From the NCBI GenBank assembly GCA_046704385.1, contig JBJKSB010000081.1, positions 1-52,124 of the forward strand: a DNA stretch of 52,124 nucleotides, written 5' to 3'. Of this stretch, positions 33,611-43,092 are shown piece after piece. The first letter of the stretch is position 1, and every line of letters starts with the position of its first letter. The translations under genes and the position numbers were made by a program. This DNA is from GH45 sp046704385. GTDB lineage: Bacteria; Bacteroidota; Bacteroidia; Bacteroidales; SZUA-534. The notes under the pieces were generated by a model. That model saw nothing but the letters and a program-made list of their open reading frames with translations. It ran no database searches and was not told where the DNA came from.

Positions 33611-36181
33611 CTAAACCGAATTACGGCTGGCATTAATATTTCCAAAGAACGATCGCATTACCATGCGCTCATAAAGCGGAATATATGTTTCATTACCTTC
33701 AGTTTTTGCCTGTTGAATCGCCATCAAAGCATACTGTTGAACTGTAAGTAACGGCAGTACAATTTTCTCTCGCAAATTAATACTCATACGGCTTCGGGGA
33801 TTATCCTGCAACAATTTATTCAAGCCTGATATTTTTAGCACCATTTGCTTGCTTAACTGATATTCATCGTAAATTAGTTTCCAGAATATTCCAAATTTAG
33901 GATCATGCTCCATATATCGGGTAATGGCAAAATTGGTTTTGCTCATACTTTGCATACTGTTTGAAATCAGCGTTTTAAAAAACACCGAATTTTGATAAAG
34001 CTCCGTACAGGCCTGCAAATTTCCATTCATTTCCTGTTCCTTTAGTGCCGTTCCTAAGCCAAAAAAGCCGGGAACATTCTGTTTTAACTGGCTCCATGCC
34101 CCTACAAAAGGTATGGCCCTTAAATCTTCAAATACCAGCTTTTTCTCAGCGCCGCGTTTGGCCGGACGACTTCCGATATTTGCCAATCCATAGTATTTTA
34201 AGGTACTCCGCTCCTCAAGATAAGGAACAAACAACGGATGATTTTTAAGATCACTGTACTTTTGGTAACTCGAAAATGCCAATTCCTGGATTAACTTTCG
34301 TTGATACTCGTTTAATTCATTCGAAGCCCGGTAAAATAAATTATTCTCAATTCCTGCGCTTAATAAATGCCCCAGGTTATGCACGGCAGCTTCATTAATT
34401 CCATAATGCGAACTAATAGTTTGTCCCTGAACAGTCATTTGTATCTGCCGGCTTTCGATGGTTTTGCCCAGTGCTGAATAAAACAAATGCGTATTTCCCC
34501 CGCCCCGGGCAGGCGGACCTCCACGACCATCAAAAAACACAACTTCGATATCATAACTTCTTGATATTTGCGTAATATTTTCTTTTGCCTGGTAAATAGA
34601 CCAGTTCGCCATTAAATAACCGCCATCTTTAGTTCCATCTGAGAATCCCAACATTACAGTTTGTTGATTTCTGCGCTGTTCCAGATGATTCCTGTAACCC
34701 GGATTACCATACAATAAATTCATGGAATCGGCTGCACTTTTTAAATCATTAATGGTTTCAAATAACGGAACAATATCAAGGGTTAAAGCTGCCTTACCCC
34801 AGGCACACATTTTTGCCAATGCTACAATCCTGGCTACATCCAGTGGACCACGGCAATTGCTTATAATAAACCGATGCGATCCAAATTCACCATTTCTCTC
34901 CTGAATCTCACGGATAACCCGAAACGACTCAAGCGTATCTTTAATCAATTCATCAGAAAAAATGGAAATATCAACAGGGTTTTCAAGCTTCATTAAAATT
35001 TTAACCTGTTCATTTTTATCAAACGTATCGAATCCTTTGGGCAGAATATCAGGATAAGCCTTTAACACAGCATTAAAAGTTTTTGAAATTACACGACTGT
35101 CCTGCCTGATATCAATACTGGCAAAATAAAAACCAAACAGTTTTACTTTGCGCTTGAATGATTGTACCTTATCAAGAAATAATCCCTGGTGGTATTCCTT
35201 AATAAGTCGCTCAACCTCCTCAATCCGTTGTAACAGATAATCGAAATCCACATTCTTATCTCCATCAAGATGGGTAAGTTCTGCATCGAGTCTATCATCC
35301 AGATCATTCATAATTTCATAAACCCCGCTAAAACTCAGCCTTCGTTTCAAAATTTTAAGTTCTTGTGAATAACATGCGATTACCGTATTTCGCAATTGCC
35401 GGGCAACTTTTCGGGTAGTATCCACGGTTACAAAAGGATTCCCGTCGCGATCACCACCCGGCCAAAATCCCATAGTGATTAATTTTCCGAGGTGAGGCAA
35501 ACCATCAGGAAAACTATCACTGAACCGGTCAAGTATTTCGCCAATGGCGCGATAAAATATATTTCCCAGGTACCAGTTCAGGGAAACTGCCTCATCATAG
35601 GCGCTGGGCTTTTTCTTCCGGTAAAAGGGTGTTTTGCCTAACTGCTGTAACAAATCACGGGTAAAGGCAATATCACCGGCAACAATCGATTCCCGCAAAT
35701 CGGTGGCAATAGCTAATACCGAACCCGGATAAAATTGGGTGGGATGGGCTGTTAACACTACCCTGATACCAAAATTTTCAAGCAGCAGGCGAAAAGCGTC
35801 CTCCCCCCCTTCCTTTTTTACCCTTGAAATGATATCTTCCCAGGCATCAGATTCTCCGATACGGTGAATTCTGGAATAAGCCGCCTCCTCAAGCGCATCA
35901 ATAAGAACAATTTGTCTTTCAACATACTGAATAATCTTAAACAAAAACGAAATTCGTTCTTTTTCAGAGAATTGCAGCTTATGTTTTTTAAAAAAACGAT
36001 CTACTATTTCTTTAGGCGATTCCCCTTTTTCATAACCCAGAATGCAAGCTTCCTGCAACAAGGGTAAAAGTAACCCGGTTTGTTCAACTGCATCCAGTGG
36101 TAGTGTAAGAAACAGACTGTTGTATAATTGATACTTTAAATCGATAAGTTCTTTGAAGGATTTTTCAATAGGTGGGTTCAT
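33611..36181 (-). CDS. ppc: Phosphoenolpyruvate carboxylase
   Basis: 856 residues, normal length. Signatures in order: VVLTAHPTQFYPGSVL with the catalytic His (about H146), GFWPGGDRDGNPFVT, SNCRGPLDVARIVALAKM, VMLGFSDGTKDGGYLMANW with the catalytic Lys, and FFDGRGGPPARGGGNTH, the bicarbonate/PEP site. The C-terminus (FFGNINASRNSV) is the Bacteroidota variant of the usual INxxxxxxRNTG end. It carboxylates PEP to oxaloacetate, the anaplerotic step to the reductive TCA branch. Monocistronic. Confidence 0.95.
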   Translation of the reverse strand: MNPPIEKSFKELIDLKYQLYNSLFLTLPLDAVEQTGLLLPLLQEACILGYEKGESPKEIVDRFFKKHKLQFSEKERISFLFKIIQYVERQIVLIDALEEAAYSRIHRIGESDAWEDIISRVKKEGGEDAFRLLLENFGIRVVLTAHPTQFYPGSVLAIATDLRESIVAGDIAFTRDLLQQLGKTPFYRKKKPSAYDEAVSLNWYLGNIFYRAIGEILDRFSDSFPDGLPHLGKLITMGFWPGGDRDGNPFVTVDTTRKVARQLRNTVIACYSQELKILKRRLSFSGVYEIMNDLDDRLDAELTHLDGDKNVDFDYLLQRIEEVERLIKEYHQGLFLDKVQSFKRKVKLFGFYFASIDIRQDSRVISKTFNAVLKAYPDILPKGFDTFDKNEQVKILMKLENPVDISIFSDELIKDTLESFRVIREIQERNGEFGSHRFIISNCRGPLDVARIVALAKMCAWGKAALTLDIVPLFETINDLKSAADSMNLLYGNPGYRNHLEQRRNQQTVMLGFSDGTKDGGYLMANWSIYQAKENITQISRSYDIEVVFFDGRGGPPARGGGNTHLFYSALGKTIESRQIQMTVQGQTISSHYGINEAAVHNLGHLLSAGIENNLFYRASNELNEYQRKLIQELAFSSYQKYSDLKNHPLFVPYLEERSTLKYYGLANIGSRPAKRGAEKKLVFEDLRAIPFVGAWSQLKQNVPGFFGLGTALKEQEMNGNLQACTELYQNSVFFKTLISNSMQSMSKTNFAITRYMEHDPKFGIFWKLIYDEYQLSKQMVLKISGLNKLLQDNPRSRMSINLREKIVLPLLTVQQYALMAIQQAKTEGNETYIPLYERMVMRSFFGNINASRNSV

Positions 36182-36398
36182 TTTTTAACGCTTTTAGTAT
36201 CAAAACAGTTATAAAGATAAGATGTTTACTTAGGCGATAGCAAATAAATGAATCTGTAAATCATTTAGTGAAACACATTAATGATAAAATTAAAATCACT
36301 AGTGTCTTATAAACTGTTAAGATTCCCCGCTATACTTCCAATGTCATATTATCACAAATTGTTTTAAATTAGCGAACCAATAATATCAGTGCATAAGG

Positions 36399-37016
36399 AT
36401 GAAAATAAACACCAACACCTGGAATAAAATTCGATATAGTTTGTACGCTCCGGGATACGATATTGGCGCGCGTACTCTTGATAATGCAAGAAAAGAATCT
36501 ATTGATGCGCTACATATAAAACCCGGTGATCACATATTAATTGTTGGGGCCGGTACGGGACTCGACCTGGAACATTTACCCGTTGGATGCCAAATTACAG
36601 CCACAGATATTACTCCGGCCATGATTAACAAGATATTACGGAGAAATAAAAAGTTTGGTCACCATCTTAAAGCCCTGGTCATGGACGGACAAAAGCTTAA
36701 TTTTAAAGACCAATCCTTTGATTTTATCATCCTTCATCTTGTACTTTCTGTAATACCTGATCCTATTGCCTGTCTTAAGGAGGCTGAAAGAACCTTAAAA
36801 AATAGTGGTTTCATAACTGTATTTGACAAATTTGTAAAAGACCATTCCAAAATTTCATTCGGAAGAAAACTCGCAAACGGGTTTACCAGCCTGCTGTTTT
36901 CAGATATTACCCGAAATTTTGGCGATATCGTAAAGCAAACCCAACTAAATGTAATCTCCGATACCAAAGCTACAAACAAAGGAAATTTCAGGATTATACA
37001 ATTACAGAAATCTTAA
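36399..37016 (+). CDS. SAM-dependent class I methyltransferase
   Basis: 205 residues, cytosolic. GDHILIVGAGTGLDLEHLP (about 43-61) is the SAM-binding motif I, ITATDITPAMINKILRR supplies the acidic ribose ligand, and FDFIILHLVLSVIPDPIACLKEAERTL is the motif IV-V region. SLYAPGYDIGARTLDNAR near the start is like small phospholipid- or quinone-type methyltransferases. Substrate not determined. It has its own upstream spacer and no operon partner. Confidence 0.82.
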   Translation: MKINTNTWNKIRYSLYAPGYDIGARTLDNARKESIDALHIKPGDHILIVGAGTGLDLEHLPVGCQITATDITPAMINKILRRNKKFGHHLKALVMDGQKLNFKDQSFDFIILHLVLSVIPDPIACLKEAERTLKNSGFITVFDKFVKDHSKISFGRKLANGFTSLLFSDITRNFGDIVKQTQLNVISDTKATNKGNFRIIQLQKS

Positions 37017-37229
37017 GTTTTAGATTAACTTTTATATATCTCATGATTTAAATGCCAAATGGAGAGGCAGGAAATTGCTGCAACAAGTATTTAATCAGGC
37101 AATCAGCCGGACGGTTCTGATAAATCAGAATAAATTATTTACCGAATTGAATAATAAATATTTGGAACATTCGTTTATCTTAATCAAAAAATTATTCATC
37201 CATCATATTTACCAAACAATAAAATTACC

Positions 37230-38294
37230 ATGACATCAAGAGGAAGAACCGTTTTTACAATTATCCTGTACATATTTTGTTTAAATTCACCACGATCACA
37301 AAGCCTAGAAACGACTTTATTTGATGTACGCCAACCCAGTACAAGGTCAGAAGCAATGGGTAAAGCCTATGCCTCCATTGATGGTGACCTTGCGTGCAAA
37401 TATTATAATCCTGCAGGAATAGCAACCCTTGAAGGGGCCCAATTACAGGGATCATTAGCATATCCATTTTATTTGGAACCTAAAGCAAAATTCAGTTTTA
37501 TTGGAACGGGATACCGATTCAATAAATATCTGACTTTCGGAATTTCATTAAATCATTTCGATGCGGGGGAAGAACTTTATTTTACTGATGGAGATGGTAA
37601 TATTATAGGGAGTACTCATTGGAGTGTCTCTGATTATGCTCTGACAATGGCATCGGAACCCATAAAAAACCTTTTAATTGGAGTTAATGCGAATTACTAT
37701 TCCGCAAAAATGTATCCTAAAAATCCTAAAATTTTTTATTTTGATTTTGGAGCTATAAAAAAGCTTCCCATTTACCAAACTGAAAATTTAACTCATATGT
37801 TAAATTTTGGGGCCAGTATCATCAACTTTAGTAACACCAAATTAGAAGTACTTGATAATTATTATAATAAAATTCCCATGATTACCAGGGTGGGTGCTAA
37901 CTATCAGTTTATCCTTCATAAGTCAACGCTGACTGATAAACTTGAAACCATATCGTTTTTATATCAGTTCGATTATCAGTATATTATAAATTCCGATTAT
38001 AATTCAGCGATTCAAACCGGAGGTGAATGCCTGTTTTTTGAATTGCTTGCACTCCGATTTGGATATTATTCTGAAAAAGTAAATGATTATGATATACCTG
38101 ACAATTTTGATTATATTTCTGCTTTCACTTATGGAATTGGAATCCAGGTACCGCTGAATAAACTGACAAAAATACCAATGAAATTAAGTATTGATTATAC
38201 CAATCTTCCGCAATCAGAATATTCAAAAACATCACCCATTTTTGACAATTTCACATCGTTTGATGTAAGACTTAACTGGATATTTCCTGAATAG
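37230..38294 (+). CDS. PorV/PorQ-family outer-membrane protein
   Basis: 354 residues with an N-terminal signal (VFTIILYIFCLNSPRSQ). Residues about 30-85, TRSEAMGKAYASIDGDLACKYYNPAGIATLEGAQLQGSLAYPF, are the PorV/UPF0164 signature (A-x-G-x-A-x-x-x-x-D-x-x-x-x-x-x-NPAG). A beta-rich barrel region follows with alternating aromatic strands and ends in FDVRLNWIFP. Such proteins sit in the outer membrane; some act in T9SS. This one could be a T9SS-linked barrel or only a relative. Confidence 0.78.
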   Translation: MTSRGRTVFTIILYIFCLNSPRSQSLETTLFDVRQPSTRSEAMGKAYASIDGDLACKYYNPAGIATLEGAQLQGSLAYPFYLEPKAKFSFIGTGYRFNKYLTFGISLNHFDAGEELYFTDGDGNIIGSTHWSVSDYALTMASEPIKNLLIGVNANYYSAKMYPKNPKIFYFDFGAIKKLPIYQTENLTHMLNFGASIINFSNTKLEVLDNYYNKIPMITRVGANYQFILHKSTLTDKLETISFLYQFDYQYIINSDYNSAIQTGGECLFFELLALRFGYYSEKVNDYDIPDNFDYISAFTYGIGIQVPLNKLTKIPMKLSIDYTNLPQSEYSKTSPIFDNFTSFDVRLNWIFPE

Positions 38295-38320
38295 TTAAAG
38301 ACAAAACTCTATTCAATTTA

Positions 38321-38522
38321 GCCCGGGACAGAACAAAATCATCCGGAACACCCAAAATCTGTCCAGATAAGTCAAAAACTGTCCAGATAAGTCAGAATTG
38401 CCCCAGAAAGCCAAAGAACCCTCCTGAAAAGCAAGAACTTAATCCAGAAAAGTCAAAAACATGCTCAGGAGCACAAAAAGCCTTCCCAGAACTGTAAAAA
38501 GTCGTCCAGGAAAGCAAAAAAA
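38321..38522 (+). repeat. Degenerate tandem repeat, about ten units of 19-22 bp
   Basis: Ten consecutive segments of about 20 bp share the pattern (n5)tCCaGaaaagtcAAAAa: tgtccagataagtcaaaaa, tgtccagataagtcagaa, tgccccagaaagccaaag and so on to gtccaggaaagcaaaaaa. Two neighbouring units (about 38359-38397) are near-identical; the others have diverged. It begins 26 bp after the PorV-like stop, lies in no ORF, and precedes an AACCTG repeat block (38610-38665). Confidence 0.7.
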
Positions 38523-38609
38523 TTGCCAAGGATCACTGTTTTAAGGTAATTTGAATGTCTATCGAATGTTTTGTATTGCCTTTATTCGGTTACTTCGACT
38601 TCGCTCAGC

Positions 38610-38703
38610 AACCTGTATCCCTGCAACCTGAAACCTGAAACCTTGCAACCTTGTAACCTGCAACCCCCAATGAGCACATTGTCTAATGAACTAATCAGCA
38701 CAT
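38610..38703 (+). repeat. AACCTGnAACC array plus AATGAGCACATTG repeat
   Basis: 38610-38665 repeats AACCTG/AACCTTG every 7-9 bp (aacctgtatccctgcaacct, gaaacctgaaacc, ttgcaaccttgtaacc). It passes into aatgagcacattgtctaatg (38669-38688) and ends aatcagcacat at 38703. The same order of blocks is at 26013-26063. The small plus-strand ORF across it (38571-38759) is a shadow. Confidence 0.6.
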
Positions 38704-38724
38704 CAATAAATAAAACCATTTCCT

Positions 38725-38732
38725 TATATTTG
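38725..38732 (+). promoter_or_regulatory. Candidate -7 box for the ABC-F gene
   Basis: TATATTTG is an exact TAnnTTTG match, 23 bp before ATG 38756. No TTG at the right distance upstream is present. Confidence 0.45.
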
Positions 38733-38755
38733 CGCCCGATTTTAAAACAGGATAA

Positions 38756-40387
38756 ATGATTTCAATTGACGGACTTTGCGTAGAATTTGGAGGGACAACA
38801 CTTTTCAAGGATATCTCATATGCCATAAACCCCAAGGATCGTATCGCCCTGATGGGTAAAAACGGTGCAGGAAAATCAACCATGTTGAAAGTACTTGCTG
38901 GTATGCAAAAACCTACATCAGGAAAAATTACAGCCCCTAAAGAGGCGGTAATAGCTTATCTGCCACAGCATTTATTAATTGAAGACAACCGAACCGTTTT
39001 CGAAGAAGCCTCACAGGCCTTTTCCCATGCGCTGGAAGCCCAGGCTGAACTGGAAGAATTAAATCAACAACTTACCATTCGTACCGATTATGATTCGCCG
39101 GAATATTATGAAATTATTGAACGGGTTTCGGCACTAAGCGAAAAACTGTACAGCCAGGGTGAGATTAATTTTGATGCCGAAGTGGATAAAATATTGCTGG
39201 GATTAGGATTTGAACGAGACGATTTTCAGCGTCCAACCAGTGAATTTAGTGGTGGATGGCGCATGCGAATTGAACTGGCCAAAATCCTGTTGCAAAATCC
39301 CGACCTGATTTTACTTGACGAGCCTACCAATCATTTGGATATTGAATCGGTACAGTGGCTTGAGAATTTTTTAATCAACAGTGCTAAAGCGGTTATGGTG
39401 ATTTCGCACGACCGTGCCTTTGTCGATAATATTACCACGCGGACCATCGAAATTACCCTGGGACGTATTTACGATTACAAAGTGAATTATACCAAATATA
39501 TGGAATTGCGCGAAGAGCGACGCGAACAACAGCAACGAGCTTACGAAGAACAGCAAAAAATGATTGCCGATAACAAGGATTTTATTGAGCGTTTTAAAGG
39601 CACCTATTCCAAAACAAACCAGGTACAATCGCGTGTACGAATGCTCGAAAAGCTTGAACTCATTGAGGTGGATGAAGTGGATAATTCCCGTCTAAAGTTA
39701 CGGTTCCCTCCTTCTCCCCGCTCCGGTAGCTTTCCTGTAATTGCTGAAGATGTGACCAAAAGTTACGATGACCACCTGATATTTAAAGATGCCTCGTTTG
39801 CAATACATCGTGGCGACAAAGTTGCCTTTGTTGGGAAAAACGGCGAAGGAAAATCAACGCTGATAAAAGCCATAATGGGCGAAATTGAATATTCCGGAAA
39901 ACTAAGCCTGGGACATAATACCCACGTGGCCTATTTCGCACAAAATGCAGCCTCCATTATGGATGAATCAGCTACTGTTTTTCAAACAATCGACGATGTT
40001 GCCAAAGGTGATGTTCGTACCAAAATAAAAGACTTTTTGGGAGCTTTCATGTTTGGTGCCGACGACTGGGATAAAAAAGTCAAAGTACTTTCAGGCGGAG
40101 AACGTACCCGTTTGGCAATGATTAAATTGTTGCTCGAACCTGTTAACCTGCTTATCCTTGACGAGCCTACCAACCACCTGGATATGAAAACCAAAGATGT
40201 ATTGAAACAGGCGCTGATGCATTACGACGGTACTCTGATCCTGGTTTCACACGACCGCGATTTTCTGGATGGCCTGGTTTCAAAAGTCTACGAATTTGGT
40301 CATAAAAGAGTAAAAGAACATCTGGAGGGAATCAGGGAATTTCTGGAAACCAAAAAAATGGAACATTTGGCCGAACTGGAGAAGTAG
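38756..40387 (+). CDS. ABC-F family ATPase (ribosome-associated)
   Basis: 543 residues with two ABC domains and no membrane helices. Domain one: Walker A GKNGAGKSTML (about 34-44), signature FSGGWRMRIELAK, Walker B LILLDEPTNHLD. A charged linker (EERREQQQRAYEEQQKMI) follows. Domain two: GKNGEGKSTLIK, LSGGERTRLAMIK, LLILDEPTNHLD. ABC-F proteins bind the ribosomal E site to rescue or protect translation (EttA/Uup/YdiF-like); this one is closest in layout to the YdiF/Uup type, without Uup's C-terminal coiled coil. Not a transporter. Confidence 0.92.
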   Translation: MISIDGLCVEFGGTTLFKDISYAINPKDRIALMGKNGAGKSTMLKVLAGMQKPTSGKITAPKEAVIAYLPQHLLIEDNRTVFEEASQAFSHALEAQAELEELNQQLTIRTDYDSPEYYEIIERVSALSEKLYSQGEINFDAEVDKILLGLGFERDDFQRPTSEFSGGWRMRIELAKILLQNPDLILLDEPTNHLDIESVQWLENFLINSAKAVMVISHDRAFVDNITTRTIEITLGRIYDYKVNYTKYMELREERREQQQRAYEEQQKMIADNKDFIERFKGTYSKTNQVQSRVRMLEKLELIEVDEVDNSRLKLRFPPSPRSGSFPVIAEDVTKSYDDHLIFKDASFAIHRGDKVAFVGKNGEGKSTLIKAIMGEIEYSGKLSLGHNTHVAYFAQNAASIMDESATVFQTIDDVAKGDVRTKIKDFLGAFMFGADDWDKKVKVLSGGERTRLAMIKLLLEPVNLLILDEPTNHLDMKTKDVLKQALMHYDGTLILVSHDRDFLDGLVSKVYEFGHKRVKEHLEGIREFLETKKMEHLAELEK

Positions 40388-40553
40388 GATATATTGTTTT
40401 CTATCACTCCCAGCCTCACGTGGTTACTGACCAGTCGAAGAAAGGGAGGAGAAAACTACTATTCATAAAAGCTTGCCGGTCAATAATTTTATAATGTTAG
40501 CCGGGCTATTTCAAAAGTAATTTTATTGCCACAAACCTGCCTAAAATTACTGG

Positions 40554-40757
40554 TCAGGCAGAAACACTAAAAATCAATAATTTGGTTGTTTGATACTCAG
40601 CAAACTTCTCCCTTAGTTCACTATCAGGCAAACTATAGTAATTTTCAAGCAACAATCTATCAAAATCGAATGAAGTGAGGCCTTCTGGCAAAAAAGAAGT
40701 TGCAAATGTTGATTTACCAGCACCATTGCACCCTGCAATAATAATTAAACTAGGCAT
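40554..40757 (-). pseudogene. Truncated zeta-type toxin kinase
   Basis: 67 codons only. MPSLIIIAGCNGAGKST is the P-loop start of zeta/UDP-GlcNAc kinase-type toxins (usually about 190-200 residues), followed by FLPEGLTSFDFDRLLLENY, the acidic DxDR-like loop. The family sequence stops at about residue 58, with LLIFSVSA and TAA. The rest of the kinase core is absent from the following 170 bp. The ATG overlaps the stop of the upstream antitoxin gene by 8 bp, typical of coupled toxin-antitoxin genes. Confidence 0.75.
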
Positions 40758-40872
40758 TTGATTTCAAGGCATTTATAAGTTCGGAACTTAATTTACCTTC
40801 CTTTTTTCTTATTTCAAACAACTCTTCTCTTGGAATTACCTGATTATTAAGTATATTCCTGGCTTTACTCAT
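40750..40872 (-). CDS. Probable zeta-type antitoxin (short, perhaps 5'-trimmed)
   Basis: ATG 40872 to TAG 40750: 40 residues, SKARNILNNQVIPREELFEI followed by RKKEGKLSSELINALKSNA, charged and helical. The same frame is open upstream (LITGIKVTQQM) to a stop near 40920, so the original start may be lost. Its stop codon overlaps the toxin start. With the toxin truncated, the pair is probably inactive as an addiction module. Too short for most gene callers. Confidence 0.5.
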   Translation of the reverse strand: MSKARNILNNQVIPREELFEIRKKEGKLSSELINALKSNA

Positions 40873-41003
40873 TTGCTGAGTAACTTTAATACCTGTAATT
40901 AATTTTTCTTTACAGATAATGCAAAGTTAAGAATATCCTTTGTTTTTCAGAAAGATATTGTAATTTCTATAAACATATGACTCTGAAGGAGTCTAATAAT
41001 TGA

Positions 41004-41114
41004 ATTTTTAATAAACATCAATGTTCTGACAATCCAGCATGGCAATTTGAAATTCTTAGCCAATTAGGATATTCTCATATTAAAGATATTTATAAAGATC
41101 CGCCTTTCCAATGA
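41004..41114 (+). pseudogene. Unidentified C-terminal gene remnant
   Basis: A 36-codon frame without a start: CSDNPAWQFEILSQLGYSHI followed by KDIYKDPPFQ and TGA. Residue composition (W, Y, two PP, balanced charge) looks like a protein C-terminus. It may be debris of the insertion that broke the zeta toxin. I do not recognise it. Confidence 0.3.
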
Positions 41115-41209
41115 GAGCAGTAAAAAGGCACCCTATTCAACCAATTAATCCCGCCTTGCTATCCGGCAAATTATTTGTACATTCAACCACATTTTCTGAA
41201 CTGTACAAC

Positions 41210-41968
41210 ATGGCCAATCCCTTTATTATTGCACACCGCGGTGAATCATTTGATGCACCTGAAAATACCCTGACTGCCATAAACCTTGCCTGGAACCGTG
41301 GCGCTTTTGCGGTTGAAATTGATGTCCACCTAACGGTTGATAACCAGGTAATTGTAATTCACGATTATAATACACACCGAATTTCAGGAATAAAGAAGGT
41401 GATTAAAAAAACGACTTTGGATGAGTTAAGAAAACTCGATGCCGGGTTGTTCAAAGGGGAACAATTTGCCGGGGAAAAATTTCCAACCCTGGCCGAAGTA
41501 TTACAGACGGTGCCTGAAAATGGCAGGATCATTATCGAAATAAAAAGCGATCAAAAAATACTCCCTTTTCTTAACGAAGTAATCGCTGATTCGGGATTAC
41601 AAGACCATCAGGTTGAAATGATTGCTTTTAACTTCAGGACCTTAAAAAAAGCCAAAGTTTTGATGCCGCAATACAAAATGCTTTGGCTGCTTAACCTCGA
41701 TTATTATTTACCCGCATGGCTTTGCCGGGTTAACAAATCGGGAATTGCAGCAAAACTTAAAAAACACCGGCTTGATGGTATTGATGTGTTCAGCGGAAAA
41801 TTACTTACTGAAGAATTTATTCAATATTTCAAGCAGCAGAACTTCCTGGTTTATACCTGGACTGAGGACAATCCCAAAGTGGCTGAAACGCTTATTAATC
41901 ATGGAATAAATGGTATTACCACCAACCGGGCAAATTGGCTGGGCCTTCAATTAAAACATTTGACCTAA
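41210..41968 (+). CDS. Glycerophosphodiester phosphodiesterase
   Basis: 252 residues from ATG 41210 (a longer frame from 41111 adds 33 residues without family similarity). FIIAHRGESFDAPENTLTAI (about 4-23) carries the catalytic HR-G and the E of PENT; VEIDVHLTVDNQVIVIHDYN supplies the metal ligands E, D and the second catalytic His; RIIIEIKSD and FLVYTWTEDNP close the barrel. It hydrolyses glycerophosphodiesters from phospholipid turnover to glycerol-3-phosphate and an alcohol. No signal peptide, so cytosolic, UgpQ-like. Confidence 0.92.
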   Translation: MANPFIIAHRGESFDAPENTLTAINLAWNRGAFAVEIDVHLTVDNQVIVIHDYNTHRISGIKKVIKKTTLDELRKLDAGLFKGEQFAGEKFPTLAEVLQTVPENGRIIIEIKSDQKILPFLNEVIADSGLQDHQVEMIAFNFRTLKKAKVLMPQYKMLWLLNLDYYLPAWLCRVNKSGIAAKLKKHRLDGIDVFSGKLLTEEFIQYFKQQNFLVYTWTEDNPKVAETLINHGINGITTNRANWLGLQLKHLT

Positions 41969-42013
41969 TTACTAATGATGCGTCTATTTTTAATTAATTT
42001 ATAGCAAATTACT

Positions 42014-43006
42014 ATGAGAAATGTGATTATCGGAATTCACGGTTTAGGTAACAAACCCCCGAAAGAAACCCTGGAAAACTGGTGGAAACTGGCTATAAAG
42101 GAAGGACTCAGAACGAATAACTTCCCTACCCGGCTTCCGCATTTCGAATTAGTTTATTGGGCTGATATCCTGCATGAAAAACCTCTCGACAAGCGTATTA
42201 AAGATGAAAATAATCCATTATTTCTCGATGAAAAATATATAAAGGCACCGAAAGATTTTCCCATTGAAGACCATAGTACCCGAAAAAAAATCATGGATTT
42301 TCTGGTACCGCAAATGCAAAAGATATTTTTAAACGAAAACCTGACTTTGAATTACTCGTTTATTACCGATGCCATTGTACACAAATATTTTAAGGATTTG
42401 GAAATATATTATGCTGAAAACTGTACCGATGAAAATAAAGAGCTTTGTAAAGCAAAAGACTTGATTAAAGGCCGATTGATTCAAACCCTGGAGAAATATA
42501 AATCGGAAAATATCATGCTAATTGGTCATTCCATGGGATCGATAGTTGCCTATGATGTGCTGAATTTTGATATGCCCAACATTCCGGTTCATACTTTGGT
42601 TACAATGGGTTCGCCATTGGGCTTGCCGGTAGTTATCAGCAAAATAGCCTCGGAACAGAAGCAACTTCATGTCCCAAATCCAAGGTTGACCACTCCGGAA
42701 TCGGTTACTCAGAATTGGTTCAATTTCTCTGATATATCAGATAAAGTGGCCTTTAATTACATGCTATCAGACGATTTTGAAGCCAACTCAAACGGTATTA
42801 AAGCTAAAGATTTCCAAATTGTGAACAATTACGAGATTAATGGAGAACGAAATCCCCATAAATCGTTTGGTTATTTGCGTACCCCTGAATTTGCAAAGGT
42901 ACTGAGTGAATTTATACTTTCGGAGAAATTATCACCTGGTGAAAAATTAGTGAATAAGGCTAAAGAAATTCTGGCCATTTTTAAAAATAAGTTTGACCTT
43001 AAATAG
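42014..43006 (+). CDS. Cytosolic alpha/beta hydrolase (PGAP1/lipase-like)
   Basis: 330 residues. MRNVIIGIHGLGNKPPKETL has the HG oxyanion motif, ENIMLIGHSMGSIVAYDVL (about 165-183) the nucleophile elbow G-H-S-M-G, and VHTLVTMGSPLGLPVV the following strand typical of PGAP1- and lipase-like proteins. NPHKSFGYLRTPEFAKVL near the C-terminus includes a probable catalytic His. No signal peptide. Substrate unknown. Confidence 0.78.
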   Translation: MRNVIIGIHGLGNKPPKETLENWWKLAIKEGLRTNNFPTRLPHFELVYWADILHEKPLDKRIKDENNPLFLDEKYIKAPKDFPIEDHSTRKKIMDFLVPQMQKIFLNENLTLNYSFITDAIVHKYFKDLEIYYAENCTDENKELCKAKDLIKGRLIQTLEKYKSENIMLIGHSMGSIVAYDVLNFDMPNIPVHTLVTMGSPLGLPVVISKIASEQKQLHVPNPRLTTPESVTQNWFNFSDISDKVAFNYMLSDDFEANSNGIKAKDFQIVNNYEINGERNPHKSFGYLRTPEFAKVLSEFILSEKLSPGEKLVNKAKEILAIFKNKFDLK

Positions 43007-43061
43007 CCATAATTAATCACGCTTTATTTAAAATAAAACGAAATAATCCCGACTAATATAT

Positions 43062-43069
43062 TACCTTTG
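43062..43069 (+). promoter_or_regulatory. Candidate -7 box for the DEAD-box helicase gene
   Basis: TACCTTTG is an exact TAnnTTTG match, 23 bp before ATG 43093. No TTG -33 element is visible. Confidence 0.4.
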
Positions 43070-43092
43070 CCGCCCTTACTTATAATAAATAT

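Noticed and set aside
38321..38522. CRISPR array
   Set aside because: Units are degenerate, about 20 bp, with no unique spacers and no cas genes.
40384..40560. Remaining zeta toxin C-terminus after the stop
   Set aside because: Frames downstream give only short pieces (for example NKITFEIARLTL) with no recognisable kinase motif.
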